A stretch of DNA of 64,000 bases from Aselliscus stoliczkanus (GCA_033961575.1 CM066738.1:67999478-68063477), one strand, 5' to 3'. Positions 1 to 12,208 are shown, counted from the first letter of the stretch. The notes: generated from the letters alone by a model not told the origin. Program-made: numbers and translations.

Positions 1-760
1 GCCCTGAGGGGTCTGGAAAAGGGGAATACTCCAAGATAACCAAGGGTATGTTGCCTTAAATGCAAAAAGACAACAGACAGACTTACTTAAGGTAAAGTTT
101 GACCTTTTTCAGGAAAGTTACAGGCCTAGGACATGACTACTTGCCATAATTCGCATTTAGTTATGAGATAGGAAAATTATAGGCAGTCACGGAAATGGCC
201 ATAGTAGAGGGAATCAGGGTGGAAACTATAACAAAGCCAGGAAAATAATTTATTAGCTAACAGACAGGATTAAGTCACAGGACCCACCAGAGTGACAAAC
301 TCAGGTGGAGAAAAAAGGCCACTTTTTTCCAATCAGGGATTTTCCCAGGTAGAATGCATATCTCCAACGAGGCTATTTAACCTAACATAAGACTGTCAGG
401 AGTCCTTTCTTCAAAGTGAGAGTCTACACTAACATGCTCTTCTCAGAGCAGAGATATTGATTAAGCTGATTAAACTCTAAGGAAATTAGGCATTTGGAGG
501 AAACACCTCCTCCGGACTGAGCAACAAATGTGGCCCCAAAAGGTGCCAGCCAGCCTCCCTCCCCAAACATACAAAAGGTATAAAAACCAAAGCTTTTGCC
601 CTAACTAGTGGGCACCCCAGTTGGGATCCCCCTCTCGTTTTGAGAGCTGTTACTTTCTACTCTAATAAACTGTCCTCTGCTGTAAACTTTACCTCTCTGG
701 CCCGTGTCTCCATTCTTCAGCTTCACAAGACTATGATCCCGGCACAAGAAACATCCTACA
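1..760 (+). mobile_element. ERV1-type (gammaretrovirus-like) LTR, solo or 3' LTR
   Basis: The visible sequence has LTR promoter and polyadenylation architecture. A TATA box (tataaaaa, 579-586) is followed about 80 bases later by an AATAAA signal (664-669), then a C/T-rich U5-like stretch and a CA end near 760. The C-rich segment before the TATA box and the 'ctctggcccgtgtctcc' U5 motif are typical of ERV1 LTRs. No primer-binding site or gag follows, so this is a solo LTR or the 3' LTR of a copy lying left of the window. The left boundary is not visible and may lie outside. The exact family is not assigned. Confidence 0.72.
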
Positions 761-960
761 TCAGTTAGGAATTTTTATGTTCAAACCATCTTGTGTGAGC
801 TTGTAAGTTTCACCATGCAGGCCTCCATTGAGCTTGTCAGGTTTAGTATGTGGCCCTTTTTGTTGTCCACAGCCCTGCAGCAGAAACTCTCAGGCAGAGA
901 TTCAGCCAATAATGTATGCGAGGTGGATATCATGTGTTGGCAATGCTAAATCATGAATAT

Positions 961-1475
961 GGTCCCTGTCGGGGAGAATGGAGAAAACTGTAGGAGGATG
1001 CCAGCCACAGCAGCCTCACCTCATGACATGAGCCTTAGTCCTTTAATTGTCTGTCTTCCACTGGATAGTATTACTATTGGTCACAAACAGCAGTCTGCTC
1101 TCATTCCTGGGAGAAGACTACCCTTCCCAGACTCTTATTGTTAGGCAGGGTGAGGTGACCAGTTCTGATCAGTGAATGCTATGTAGAGGTACCATGTGTC
1201 TCTTCTGGGCAAAGGTAGTGAAAAGCTCCTGTACGAACCTCCATCTCTGTCTTCCTCCACCCCTGTGGACTGGAATCCATGAGTTGATATACAGAAACAC
1301 TGGAAAGAAGCAGGTAGGATTCCTAAATCACTGCTTGAGACAGAGCTACTGACAGAGCATCGGGGTCTGTAAAATACTATGCATGATCAAGAAATAATTC
1401 TCACTGCATCAAGCCACTGAGATTGCAATGTTAATGTGTTACCAGAGCATTAGCTTATCCTGACTCATCTTCTCC
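961..1475 (+). repeat. Ancient interspersed repeat, family not assigned
   Basis: The right end (about 1418-1475) carries the 'aagccactgagatt' and 'ttagcttatcctgactca' strings found at the 3' end of a widely dispersed old mammalian repeat. The upstream part (from about 1148, 'ggtgaggtgaccagttctgatca') fits the same consensus as I remember it. The copy is diverged and no TSD is obvious. The 63-codon frame at 953-1144 has no recognisable protein features and is not called. Confidence 0.4.
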
Positions 1476-2070
1476 TCTCCCCAAACCTACCACTCCCTGT
1501 TCCTGACTGTTACAAAGGGATTGTTCTTATCCACACATCTTGCCAAGTCTGTTACATCAGAAACAAAGGTTTCATTTTCATTGCCCAGATCCCCTCAAAA
1601 CCCTTTTAAAGAAGTAGGATCCAAAGTATTATTGGATCACCTGCTTTATTATGTTATCTACCAAGACATAATTGTAAAAACTAAGACTCAACACTTGTTT
1701 TAATTTAATTTGTAGGTAAAAAAACAAAAACAAACAAACAACAACAAAAAAACGAGAATATGAAAGAGACAGAGGTCCCTGTAAAGTCCCAACATTATGA
1801 TCTAGATTCAGGGTCTGAAGCAAGAGTAACTGTCAAAAAAAAAGCCTAGTCAAAGCACCTGAGTAGAAGTTTGAGGCTGCTCCAAATCAGCCCAGTTCCT
1901 CAAATCTCTTCAAAATCCTTAATTTCATAGCCAATGAAAATACAGGTATAAAAGAATATCAGCTAAGTCTCTTCCTTCACGTTGGTGATTAACAGAATTC
2001 CTATTGCTTCCCTGTATAAAGGTGAACTCCCAGACCTATGCTACCTTAGAAGTGGCCTTCACAGGAATCA
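1476..2070. other. Unannotated sequence
   Basis: AT-rich non-coding sequence with an A/C-rich run (about 1718-1755). No repeat family, gene or RNA is recognised. The short open frames here (60-64 codons, both strands) overlap each other and have no coding signature. Confidence 0.5.
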
Positions 2071-2113
2071 GAAAATAGGCATTAGAAAAAAAAAAAAGAA
2101 AATAGGCATTAGA
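2071..2113. mobile_element. Poly(A)-only insertion flanked by a 16-bp duplication
   Basis: The 16-mer gaaaataggcattaga occurs at 2071-2086 and again at 2098-2113, separated only by an A11 run. This is the structure expected when L1 machinery inserts an mRNA tail that is truncated to poly(A). A replication-slippage duplication is the alternative. No transcript-derived sequence remains to identify a source. Confidence 0.55.
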
Positions 2114-4270
2114 CATGTTGATCTCCTTATAAAGCTAAATCAAGAAGGTGACCTTCTGGGCAGCCTAGGGTGCATGTTACAACCAACCCTGTTGAACACA
2201 ACCTGGATAGAAAATGGATGATGCCCCTGCAGTCCCTGTTAGTCATCTAAGTGAAGGAATCATGGTTTATAGAAGCAAAACCCATACTCAGCAGGGCTTC
2301 AAGCACCTCAGCACAACCATGACCCAACAAAAACAGCAACAGCAGAGGTCTCACATAAAGGCAGCCTAAGAGGTGAGGAGGAAGGACGTTGGTCAAGGTA
2401 GGCTAGTAAGCAGCAGCAAGTCTTACTAGACAGAAATCATATCAGTTTTTTAGCCACTTACAGACAACATCGATGCCAACCATTACTCTAAAATGTTGCA
2501 GACTGTTGATGGGGAACAAACCAGGGCTTGGTTTGCCCTGCCCTGCAATGTAATCTGCATTCGTAAAATCGATTCCAAAATACTAACCCAAATGTAGGTA
2601 CTTGGGAAAGAAGGCAGCAACTCAGAACCCAAAGTGGGAGCCCAGGCATCACCAGGGTGGCTCCAGGTCTCAAATTAAATCAAGAGAGTATATAACTTGA
2701 TGGGATAGTCCATTCCCATGTGACAAGTTCAACTTTCCAAAATCAAGGCTTTGGCCCTAAACTCAAGGCCAGCTACAGTCCCTATTCCCAGGGATATCCC
2801 TCTAACTTCTCTTCAAGGTAACTCAAAGCTTAATGCAATGACTGATATCTCAAAAACCCCTAAGCAGAGATATAAATACCTGGGGAAACTCTGGGATCTT
2901 TTTCTAAAATTTGGGACCCAGTGTCCTATGACCAGAGTTCAACGGCACAATATATTACTTTTCATGATTTTAAGGAGCATTTTCTCCAGATAAGTCTACC
3001 CACAGTTAAATATGCACAATAAATCTGCTCTGATTTCTGGTAAGTCATGATGAAATTCAAATCTAAACCTCTTGTTGAGGAATCATATATTACTGGAGTC
3101 TTCTGATTTCAAAGCCCCTTTGCCAGGCCAACTCTGAAAACATTGTCTTAGTTGAATAATTATTTAAATGTGTACTCATAGGAAATATTATCAAATTACA
3201 GTAAATGAACAAATGCAATTAAATGAAACTATGGCTCCTTATGAGCACATAATGATCTGAGATGTTTGGCCCCAGGAAATGCAGATAGAGTGGACATTAA
3301 TCTCTGTCCACTGGCTCAGGTGTGCAAAATAATCAATTTTTAATAAATAAACTTAATTTCTGGCTCAATCCCCATCCTGCAGCTTGGTAAAGGTTGCCCT
3401 TCTCTTCAGGGTCATGTTGAGGTCATCTGTCTTCATAAATTATCACTGAGGTACCCATTGTCCTAGATTACATGGTTTCCTCAGATCTAGGAATTTTTTG
3501 TGGCTTCTGTGCTCTGCCAGAGGTAGAGATTCTCCTACACACCATACAGCCATTCTCTTTGAAATCTTCTTGCTTCATTAATTACACCATGAAGATAAGC
3601 CTGGGTCCTCAGTGCTCTGCACCCATAGGGCCTAGCTTTGAGAATCATATCTTCAGTCTGAAAGAAGCCCATATTTTCCTCCTGTTTCTTCCACACTAGT
3701 CTGATTCTTCCTGTAAACCTTCTCCTTTCCTTTCCATTACATCTGCAAACTATCTCATCCCTTAGAGACTTAGGTTTTTAACAACAAATATGATGATGCA
3801 TCACAGGCTATTTCTGTGTTCAGTGATCCAACTCAAAGAACAAAATATCTTAACCCTTGGTTTAAAAACATAAAAGCAAGCCCAAGTACATGGAGCATTC
3901 CCTAGTCTGTTGTGTTGAGTTTCAATAAATACTAAACTATTTTTAGAATCTGCCCACAGAGCACAAAGGAAGAAGGGTAAAATATCAGAAGTAAATTAGA
4001 AAAAAATATGAACTTTGAATAACTGCACTGCACAGCCTATTTTATTGCCTTCTCTTCACCAATTAGTGTCACTCAATTAAATCAGATGAATTTTCACTTA
4101 GTCCACTGGATTCAAGACTCATTAAAATAATTGAACAACTTCCATTGAGTTTTTTTTTTTCCTTCTACTCATACACATACCCCATCAGATTCGCTCACAG
4201 CCTCACTGAGAGACTGTTGGCAGTTCCAAATAAACTATATTGAAGTTACTCTCATATTTCTGTTAATTCA
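2114..4270. other. Unannotated sequence
   Basis: About 2.1 kb of AT-rich, apparently single-copy DNA. I see no recognisable repeat family, exon or RNA gene. The open frames at 2488-2673 (-), 2751-2993 (+) and 3472-3699 (+) lack protein-family features and codon bias and look like chance. Confidence 0.45.
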
Positions 4271-4274
4271 GCCT

Positions 4275-4308
4275 AGTTTTTTTTTTGTTTGTTTGTTTGT
4301 TTGTTTTT
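4275..4308. repeat. (TTTG)n simple repeat with T-run
   Basis: A T-tract runs into about six tandem gttt units. It may be the decayed tail of a minus-strand retroposon, but no body is recognisable to its right. A second T-rich tract lies at 4388-4424. Confidence 0.8.
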
Positions 4309-4429
4309 ACTTAAAGATAGTATCTCCATGTGTTCATAAGTAAATATGCATGTAGGAGACTTTTAAAACTTATATTGATTTCTTTCTTGTTTTTTTTTTT
4401 TTCATTTTTTTCTTTCTTTTCTTTTTGGC

Positions 4430-5114
4430 CTTCCAGGATTTTTGAAGTCACAGATCTCTGGGCTAAGAAAAAATACAAGTAGTTAGTTTAATTAGCATGG
4501 CTAATTTAGTAAGACTCAAAGAATTGCATGACCAAAAACAATGAAATACCAACCACTGACCAGCTATGACACGGGCAATTTTTAAGCACTATAGAAGTAT
4601 CGGTAACAGAGAAGGAACAAGGTGGGGGGAGGGCATTCTCACACACTGTTGGTGGAGGAGAACAAACTAGCTGTATTAGATAAGGAATCACTAGGTGTTA
4701 TAATAGACGAATCTATAATGTCAGTGGCTTTACAGAGTGAATCGTTCTTACTTGCCTACGGTCTGAAATAAGTAATCCTGATTGATGGTAGGGGTCTCTC
4801 ATCCACTCACTGATAGAGAGGATGACAGAGCCTGATCAACAGAGCCTCGACTCTCTTCAGTGTGGCTTCCAGGGTCACCCAGGCATCAACACTCAGCTCA
4901 GAGACAGGAAAAGAGGGAGGCCATACAGAAGGTACACCGGGAAGAAGTGACATTACTTCTGCCCAGAGTCCATGAATAAGAATTAGGCACATGGGCCCAC
5001 TGAGATGCAAAGGGAACTTGAAGAAGTTGCTCCCCAGCAATGAATGGATGAAGGGCATGAGATTGTTTCTGCCAAGTAGCTAAGTAAATAAATAATATTA
5101 AAAGTATATATCTA
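4430..5114. other. Unannotated sequence
   Basis: Non-coding sequence with no repeat family recognised. The two overlapping minus-strand frames at 4807-5128 (83 and 76 codons) are in different frames without conserved motifs and are probably chance. Confidence 0.4.
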
Positions 5115-5341
5115 CCATGTTTCCCCAAAAATAAGACTCGGTCTTATATTAATTTTTGATCCAAAAGATACATTTTATTCATTTATTCATGTATAAAAAT
5201 CTACATTTATTCAAATACAGTCGTGTATGGCTGACGATCTTAACTAGGGCTTATTTGGGAGTAGGGCTCATATTATGAGCACCCTAAAAATCATGCTAGG
5301 GCTTATTTTCCAGTTAGGTTCTATTTTTGGGGGGAACACAG
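5115..5341. mobile_element. Tc1/mariner-like MITE, 227 bp, TA target duplication
   Basis: The element starts ccatgtttccccaaaaataa, and its end reads, in reverse complement, ctgtgttccccccaaaaata: imperfect terminal inverted repeats of about 21 bp. TA dinucleotides flank both sides (5113-5114 and 5342-5343). Internal 'gtcttatattaatttttgatcc' and 'agggcttatttt' stretches are typical of this non-autonomous family. There is no coding capacity. The TA duplication and length make a Tc1/mariner-type MITE the best call. Family name not assigned. Confidence 0.75.
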
Positions 5342-5400
5342 TATATCTATCTATCTATTTATACACACATCTTTATATATAAATATTCATATATACATAA
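5342..5400. repeat. (TATC)n and TA-rich simple repeat
   Basis: Tandem tatc/tatt units and short ATA tracts directly abut the MITE's right TA. Confidence 0.7.
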
Positions 5401-5404
5401 TGTT

Positions 5405-5735
5405 TAAAGTTATACTCTTTAACCAAGCAATTCCATTTTTTAAAATTTATCTAAAGTAAATAATTACATATGTGGGCAAAGATATGTGCATAAAGATGTT
5501 TCCTGGCATTTTGTTTATGATGGTAAATGAAAATTAGAAACAACCTAAAAATTATTTTTAGGCAGATTGCTTAATTTTGGCACATCCATATAAATGAAAT
5601 ACTGTTCACAAAACAAGAATGATGTTCTCAATATTGATTAATTGATATAGAATTTACAAACCAGGATATATGGAACAAACCAATTTTTGCATTAAAATAT
5701 CTGGTAAAAATATAGATTGGTGATTCACCATGGAG
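5405..5735 (+). mobile_element. Old L1 (L1M-type) 3' end fragment
   Basis: The order of motifs matches the ORF2 C-terminal/3'UTR region of L1: 'ctttaaccaagcaattccat', 'agatgtttcctggcatttt', 'gaaacaacctaaa', 'cacatccatataaatgaaatac'. It is strongly diverged, with no open frame, and 5'-truncated. Compare the younger L1 copy at 60560-60800, which carries the same order of sequences. Confidence 0.75.
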
Positions 5736-6089
5736 AGTCCAGATTCTCTACTTTTTATTACAGTTTTATAATTCAATTTTATCCATTAACTTAGAAGCAT
5801 TCAAGATATGAGAGGTTGACTCTGGATAAAATATTCTCAAGAGTTCTACTGACAAACCAGAATACCTATTTATTCTTTTGCAATGAAAATGCACAGTGTA
5901 ATTTTAGCACTAGGAATGCCTGTTTGTTTTTGTCTAAGAACATCTTCACCCTGTTATTGAGAAACTAGGAAATCAAGTTTCTTTGTCAGAAGTTGCTTCA
6001 TGAGCTCTGTTCTCAAAACAAAGAGAATCTGATGTTCTTGAGACTTTTTTCCAAACTGGAGAATCCTCAACTGGCATTTAATGCACTCC

Positions 6090-6440
6090 CATGATATGAT
6101 ATGAACTGTTAGTGTCTGAGGATGCAAAGTTGAACAGCACAGAATCTCCCTTTTCAGAACTCAGAGAAGAGTAAGGGAGACAACAGTGTAAAGAGCAGTT
6201 GTGATCTGTGAGCAAAAACTTAGTGAGGGATGGATGCCCACAAAGTGCTTTGAGAAGCACCCAGCCCTTTTTCAGGCGTCAAAGAGTACTCCAAGATGAG
6301 ACAGTGTCTGAGTTAAATCAAGAAGGATGAGAAAGGTTTCCACAAACAAAGTGGAAAAAGACCTTTCAGGCAAAAGTACAAGCATATGCAAAGAAAATAC
6401 TGAAAAATCCAAGATTGTGAACATTAGAGAAATGCAAACG
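6090..6440. repeat. Probable fragment of an ancient mammalian repeat
   Basis: The stretch with 'aactcagagaagagtaaggg', 'gatgagaaaggtttcc' and 'aagtacaagcatatgcaaag' resembles the dispersed old repeat seen more fully at 32755-33860. The match is by recollection of word order and is weak. No coding features. Confidence 0.3.
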
Positions 6441-7329
6441 AAGTTCCCAAATTGAAATGATATAATGCATATAATGATATAATACATACATACTGACTAT
6501 GATGCTTGAGACAGAGTGGACATTTAAATGTCAATTTCTTTTCTCTTATCCATCCCAAACTCAGAATAACTGAAGCAGAATCAGGGATAGATTTAAGTTT
6601 TATGAAGCTTCTATATTTAGAGAGCACTTTGCAAGAAAGAATACAAAATTAGGTTCTGGGTCTTGGAAGGGGCCTTAAAGTTTATGCTTCACTAGTTTAA
6701 TCAATATGTCTCTGGCAGAATACAGGAGTGAGGGTGGGGATCAGGAAAGAATTGGTATAGGAGATGGGCATTGTGTGGAACACTAATACACAGGCCCCCT
6801 CCAGAAACTTAGTCCCCAGCTGCTAGGAGCACTGCAAAGAGAGTGCCCTCAGCTGCCAGCCCTTACAGGGATTGTCTCCACTGAAGAAAGCCCCTCATCC
6901 AAGACAAATGCCTCCTTCCTATGGCATCCTATGAGCTGCAAAGATTCACTTCCTCCAAGTGGGTCCAAGTTGATACAGAAACCTAGAAAACTGAAGTATG
7001 GTCATGGCCTTCCTGTTAGAGTGGAGGTATATGGAAGCAAATAAGAAAACAGAGTCCTGACCAAGGTCCAGTTCACTGTCAATGCAGTAGGTCCATTGGC
7101 CCAACTGGTGGTCATTTTCCTCATCCCCAAATGTATAATTGGAATGGACACTTTGTTAGTTGCCAGAAATCTGCATTGGCTCCTTGGCCTACAGGGTGAG
7201 TACTAAAGTGCTGTGGAAGACCAAGTAGTAACCTCTGCAAATGCCTACCACCTGCAAGAAAGAAAATAAAAAATAATACTGCCTCTCAGGGAGAATGGCA
7301 GAGATTAGTACCATATTTAAAGAATTAAA

Positions 7330-7860
7330 TCCTATTCATTTAATTAACCATTCTGGTCCCTGCAAAAACTAGAAGTATTCCAGAGTAGACATGGATTACC
7401 ACAAAGTCAACCAAGTAATATAACCCCATTTGCACCTGCTGTGCCACATGTGAAATCTTTGCTAGAGCAGCTTCAGGTGCTTGGTATACGGCATATGCAT
7501 TCTTGTCCATCCCTACCAGAAATGAATATCAGAAACAGTTTTCATGCCCTGAAGTGAACAACAGTAAACATTTATAGTCTTGCTCAAGAGCTGTATTAAC
7601 TCTCCCACCCTCTGCATTAATATAAACTAGCAGACCTGAACTAAGTAGACATCTTGGAAAACATCACACTGAACTACTATATTAATGACACTATGCTAAG
7701 CAGAAAAGATAAGCAAGATGTGGCTGGTACTCGTACATTGGAGGCCATGATAAGAAACATGAACTTCAGAGCATGGGAGATGTACCCTCTGAAGACTCAG
7801 GACCCCAACATATCAGTAAAACTTTTAGATGTCTGATAGACTGGGGTAAGCCAGGCCTTC
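7330..7860 (+). pseudogene. ERV-L reverse transcriptase remnant
   Basis: A central frame (7654-7836) contains a degenerate active-site box, Y-I-N-D at 7678-7689, where the family has Y-I-D-D, so the first catalytic aspartate codon is mutated. Upstream, 7390-7440 reads as the 'DYxKVNQ'-type segment of retroviral RT, broken by stops. Downstream codons follow RT thumb order. Frameshifts and stops occur every 30-60 codons. It is a fossil of the enzyme that copied viral RNA into DNA. Its order with RNase H and integrase supports the assignment. Confidence 0.75.
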
Positions 7861-8639
7861 TCCTCTAAAGTACAGGACAAATATAATTTGCATTTCCCAC
7901 CATGAAGAAGAAAGCACAGGAACTGGAAGGCTTCTTTAGGTTATGAAAGCAGCATATTCCATATCTGAGAATATTGCTTCAACACATTTACTAAGATTTC
8001 ACTTTTAGGAGATGGGGTGTCCAGAGCAAGAAATTTATCAGCTTTCTATTAGGATCAAAATAGGAAAGGGCTATGCAGCATATCCAGGCTAAAGTTCAAG
8101 CAACCCTGCTCTTTGGACTGTATATTTTAGTAGATTCTATGGTAATTAAGGTTTCAGTGGTGAGAAAAGATGTTGTGTGCAATTTATTGCAAGTATCAAT
8201 GGGAGAATCATAACACAGATCCATAGGGTTCTGAGGCATGCCATCTGTAACAGAATTACATACCTTTTGGGAAATGGTTTCTTGGCATGTTACTGAACCC
8301 TGGTAGAGATGGAGTGTTGGGACACAAAATTAGAACTGCCTGTTATGAACTTGATATGTCAAGACCACCAAGTCATAGATTGGACAAGTCCAGCTGTCAG
8401 ATGGAAATGGTACATGGAGGACTGAACACAAGCAGGGCCAAAGAGCAGAAGCAAGTTGCACAAGCAAGTAACCCAGACCCACATGTCATGCACCACTGTT
8501 GCTCCAGAGCATCTCCCTCAGGGCACACCTATGTTCACATGACCAGCTGACGGAGGAGGAAAAAAGCCTATGCTTCGTTAATATGTGGGTCAGCTCAGTA
8601 TGTGGGTGAAAGCCAAAAATGAACGGTGGTTGCACTACA

Positions 8640-9470
8640 ACTCTGGATTGGTCTTGAAATAGAGTAGTGAGGGAATTCCTTCCAACAAGAAGGGCTTTGG
8701 GCAGTGGCTATTTGTGGAAAAAGAAGTACATGGACTCATGGGTAAATGGCATGGCTGATTGGTCAGAAGCCTGGAAAAAGAATGTAAGATCAGGGCCAAA
8801 GAGGTCTAAGGAAGAGATGTGGATGGATCTTTATATCACATGTCAATGACCCATTAGAGATAATCCATCACAGAAGAGGCATTAAACAACCAAGTAGAAT
8901 GACTCAGCCAGTTGAAGTCAGCCAGCCTCTGTCAGTGGCCACCCCATGACAGACATGATGAAGAGCAGTCATGGTGGCAGGGATGGAGGTTATGCATGGG
9001 TTCAAAGAATGACCTTTTACCTACTGAGGGCCATCTAGTTACTGTGACTGCTGAATGTCTAACCTGCCAACAGCAACGACCTCTGATGAGTCCTCAGTAC
9101 AGATCCACCCTTCAAGCATCCAAGCACCCACTGGTGACAAGTTGATTACATTGGACCCCTTCCTCCATAGAAGGAATAATTATACATTTTCATAGTAGCA
9201 GACATAAACTCTGGGAAATATACATAGTAAAGGTTTACCTTTCCTACCAAAGACCTCATCTAGCATTGCTGTCCAAAGGCTTTCAGAGTATTTGATCCAC
9301 TGGCAAAGTATCCCACGTAATATTGCATCAGACCAAGGAATGCATATTTCAGTATAGGAGGTATAGAAGAGGGCAATAACCATAGGATCTACTTCTCATA
9401 TGATGTACTGAAACACCCACAAGCTGAAAGCTGATAGAACGATGGAAGAACCTGTTGAAAGCTCATCTTG
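8640..9470 (+). pseudogene. ERV-L RNase H end and integrase remnant
   Basis: 8667-8849 resembles the end of ERV-L RNase H. 8912-9145 carries the integrase zinc-binding end, including C-L-T-C (9056-9067) preceded by histidines. 9300-9370 reads as the integrase core ('sDqG'-type segment, 'gcatcagaccaaggaatgca'). Several stops interrupt it. A SINE inserted at 9472 splits the remaining integrase. The product would have joined viral DNA to host DNA. Confidence 0.72.
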
Positions 9471-9471
9471 A

Positions 9472-9897
9472 GGGCCAACCGAGTGGCTCAGTTAGTTAAG
9501 AGCTTGCTCAAGGATTCGAGCTCTGAGCAACAGGGCCACCAGTTCAGATCCCACATGGGCCAGTGAGCTGTGCCCAGCTGAGCAGTCACTAAACTGCCAA
9601 TAGGTGACAAGATGGCTCAGCTGGTGAGAACACGTGCTCCTAACAACAAGGCTGCCTGTTCCACTCCCACATGAAATGGTGGCTAAGCCCATCTGCAACT
9701 AATTGAACAGAGCACTTGAGCTGAGCAGCATGACTGGATTTGGAGCTGAGTTTGCTGCACTCTCCACAACTAAGATTGAAGGACAACAACTTGGCTGTTC
9801 CCCTTCCCCAATTTTCCAATACAGTTCCCCTCCCCCAAGTCCCCAACACTGTTCCCGTCCCACAAGTCCCCAATAAAATCTTTAAAAGAAAAAAGAA
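9472..9897 (+). mobile_element. tRNA-derived SINE, two-head long type, in ERV-L
   Basis: Flanking TSDs are agctcatcttga (left, about 9460-9471) and agcacatcttgaa (9898-9910). The head has an A-box-like tggctcagttagttaag (9484-9500) and a B-box-like ggttcagatcc. A second tRNA-like head (gatggctcagctggt) starts near 9610. The C/T-rich 3' part ends caataaaatctttaaaag, which joins an AATAAA signal to a TCTTT pol III terminator, the feature that defines 'T+' SINEs. It is younger than the ERV-L copy it interrupts. Confidence 0.88.
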
Positions 9898-10539
9898 AGC
9901 ACATCTTGAAGCGCTAATGCAGAAATACTACCTTTCAAGAATAGGGGAGCATCCTCCAGGATACAGTGTATATTTTTAAATCAATGACATTGATATGAAT
10001 ACTGGGTCCCTAACTGGTAGCATATATGGGTCTGAGAACCAAGGAGTAGAAGTAGCAGTGGTCCCAAGTACCATTATTCCTGGGGTCTCATTTGAAGAAT
10101 TTGTACTTCCTGGCCCCTCAACGTGGGGCTCTGTGGTTTTACAGGTCCTGGTACCCAAAGAGGGAATGCTTCTTCCAGGGGACACAGCAAGAATCTCACT
10201 GAACAGCAAGCTGTAGTTTCTGCCCAGGCACTGCAGGCTTCTCACACCAAGGGCTTAGGAATGAGGGTCTAGGTCACACCAACAAGTAAGCCACTGAGAC
10301 CAGCAGAGGTGTTAAAGAAGGGTGGTGCGAATCTAGAATGAAGAGTAGAGGAGAGTGACTGTGCGTATCAGTGTGCTCCAAGACCAGCTGCAAATGCAGG
10401 AACTATAGTTGTCAAATTACCTTTCTCTTCTAAGTTTGCATCAGAGAGAGAAAGACCCAGTGGAATCCTAGAGTTACTTCCAGAACTTATACAAAGAAGT
10501 GAATCAAAATGGTCCAAGGGATAGGCTGTGGTTACTGTT

Positions 10540-10930
10540 GGGATATGCGACTCAGAACCCCATCAGTAATGAAGGATTTACTCCCAGCTTCTGGGAGTGC
10601 TGAAAGCAGAAGTTCTCAGCTATCAGTCCCCCATATAGAATCGTTTCACCTCCTTCTTAGGATGGCCAGAATCTAATGGTTGATTGACATGGAACTACAA
10701 TGGCCTTTTCCTGGCTCAACTCAGAACAACTCTGAAGGGTCAGCCCAGGTTCAGAAGTCCCCAGAATTGGCTGAGGCCTCTGCTGAGTCTGCATCACAGC
10801 TCAACCTCCCCTTTTACCCAGTCCTGCTTCTTTTTTTTCTGCAGATGTTGATTTCAAGTGCACTTCCTAATTTAATTCATGAATGTTCTTCATCTCAGAG
10901 CCTGTTTCTCATGGAATTCAACCTATGATA
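10540..10930 (+). mobile_element. MLT2-like LTR (3' LTR of the ERV-L copy)
   Basis: Starts 'tgttgggatatgcgactcag' and ends 'tctcagagcctgtttctcat...caacctatgat', which is MLT2-like word order. It lies directly downstream of the ERV-L pol remnant in the same orientation, as a 3' LTR should. Diverged; the 82-codon frame at 10680-10928 is inside it and is not a gene. Confidence 0.65.
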
Positions 10931-12208
10931 TACACCAAAATATAGGCATCAAAAATATTGGTGTCTGCCAGGTAAGTTCTTTCTTTTGAATGGTACTTAA
11001 AAATCACCAATACATTCATCATTCAACTTGCCTGCATCATTATTTACTAATAGACAAGCAAAAATATAATTGATTTGATCACAGTTTATTTTTATTAAAC
11101 ATAAATATTAATGAGACACTATTTATTGTAAGGGGTCAAAATCCTATCTTCCAATGTGGCCCCAGATGTCCAGAGTTTGATTAGATTTTTTTCTTCAAAG
11201 ATGACTCACTACCAACCTCAGACAAAAATCCCTGATTCATTCTTGTTTTGAAGTAACTGCCAAAAAGATTAATTACACTTCCACTGGGCTAGCCCTTTCC
11301 ATTACAAGGTTACTCTGTGGTTTCAGCATCAACACTTGGGACAAGATCATGGCTTGTGACTTCTTGAAGTTCCTTGCTTTAAGATCTCTCATCTTGGCTG
11401 TTCTAGGACAACAGGGGTCACAGAACTCTCTTCCACTTTCTCAGTTCATTTTTTTCCTGCCAGGCACTCTCCTATTACCTAGGTTGGTCAGCAGCTCACA
11501 TATGAGCTCCCAACTCTTCAATTTCTAGGACAGATGAGAGAACTCTGATCTTTAGCCCTTCTCTTCCCTGTTTACCTGATAAGGGACTGAGATGAAAAAT
11601 ATTGCTGGCTTTTCCAATTATAGGATTACATGAATTTATATATTGATTAATTTCAGGTGGAAACCCAGTAAGTCAACTGGATAGGAAACTACAAATCTGT
11701 ACAAAATAACAGAAAGTTCCAAATATGGCCTGGCCTTCTCCATACCAAAATGGTATCAGGGAAATCAGGCCACTGAGTAACTTTAAGGGAGAAAAGAAGG
11801 GAAGATAAAAGGATGGCTCTGTGTGCTATACTACTTATGTCACCCAGGATCTACAAATGTCTTGGTGTTGAAGATCCTCTGTTAAGAAATAGTCCTGTTC
11901 ATAATCAAAACAACAATAGATGGATTCTCTGTTTCCCAAGATCTTACCCTTCCATATCAAAGAATTGCCTAGGCTCAAAACAATTTATGATCATGATATG
12001 AAATAACCATAACTGAAGAATTTAGGGTTCTAGGCCCAGATCTGCTGCTGAAGATGAGCCACTTTCATCTCCTAATGTCTCTTTTTCATCATCCGTTTAC
12101 AAAAATGGGGAAGGGAGAGGGAGGGCTAGTTTTTCCAAAACTATTTTATAAGCATGTGTTACTTTACAGTGAAAATAATAAAAATTATTTCAGTATTTGC
12201 AAACTAAA
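10931..12208. other. Unannotated sequence
   Basis: About 1.3 kb of AT-rich sequence without a recognised repeat, exon or RNA. Only short scattered frames are open. Confidence 0.45.

Larger units (their letters stand above)
6780..10539 (+). mobile_element. ERV-L endogenous retrovirus internal region (decayed pol)
   Basis: Translating by segment, with many stops and frameshifts, gives ERV-L-like pol pieces in order on the plus strand: a protease-like start near 6990-7200, reverse transcriptase 7330-7860, connection/RNase H 7860-8870, integrase zinc region 8890-9150 and integrase core 9170-9470. A SINE (9472-9897) splits the integrase. No env is recognised, as is normal for ERV-L. 6820-6900 resembles 10589-10660, which may reflect shared LTR-proximal sequence. 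The copy is old and cannot encode protein. Confidence 0.8.

Noticed and set aside
10931..10985. Splice-donor-like caggtaagtt at about 10969
   Set aside because: Isolated donor consensus right after an LTR with no exon-like sequence or promoter. Such sites occur often by chance.
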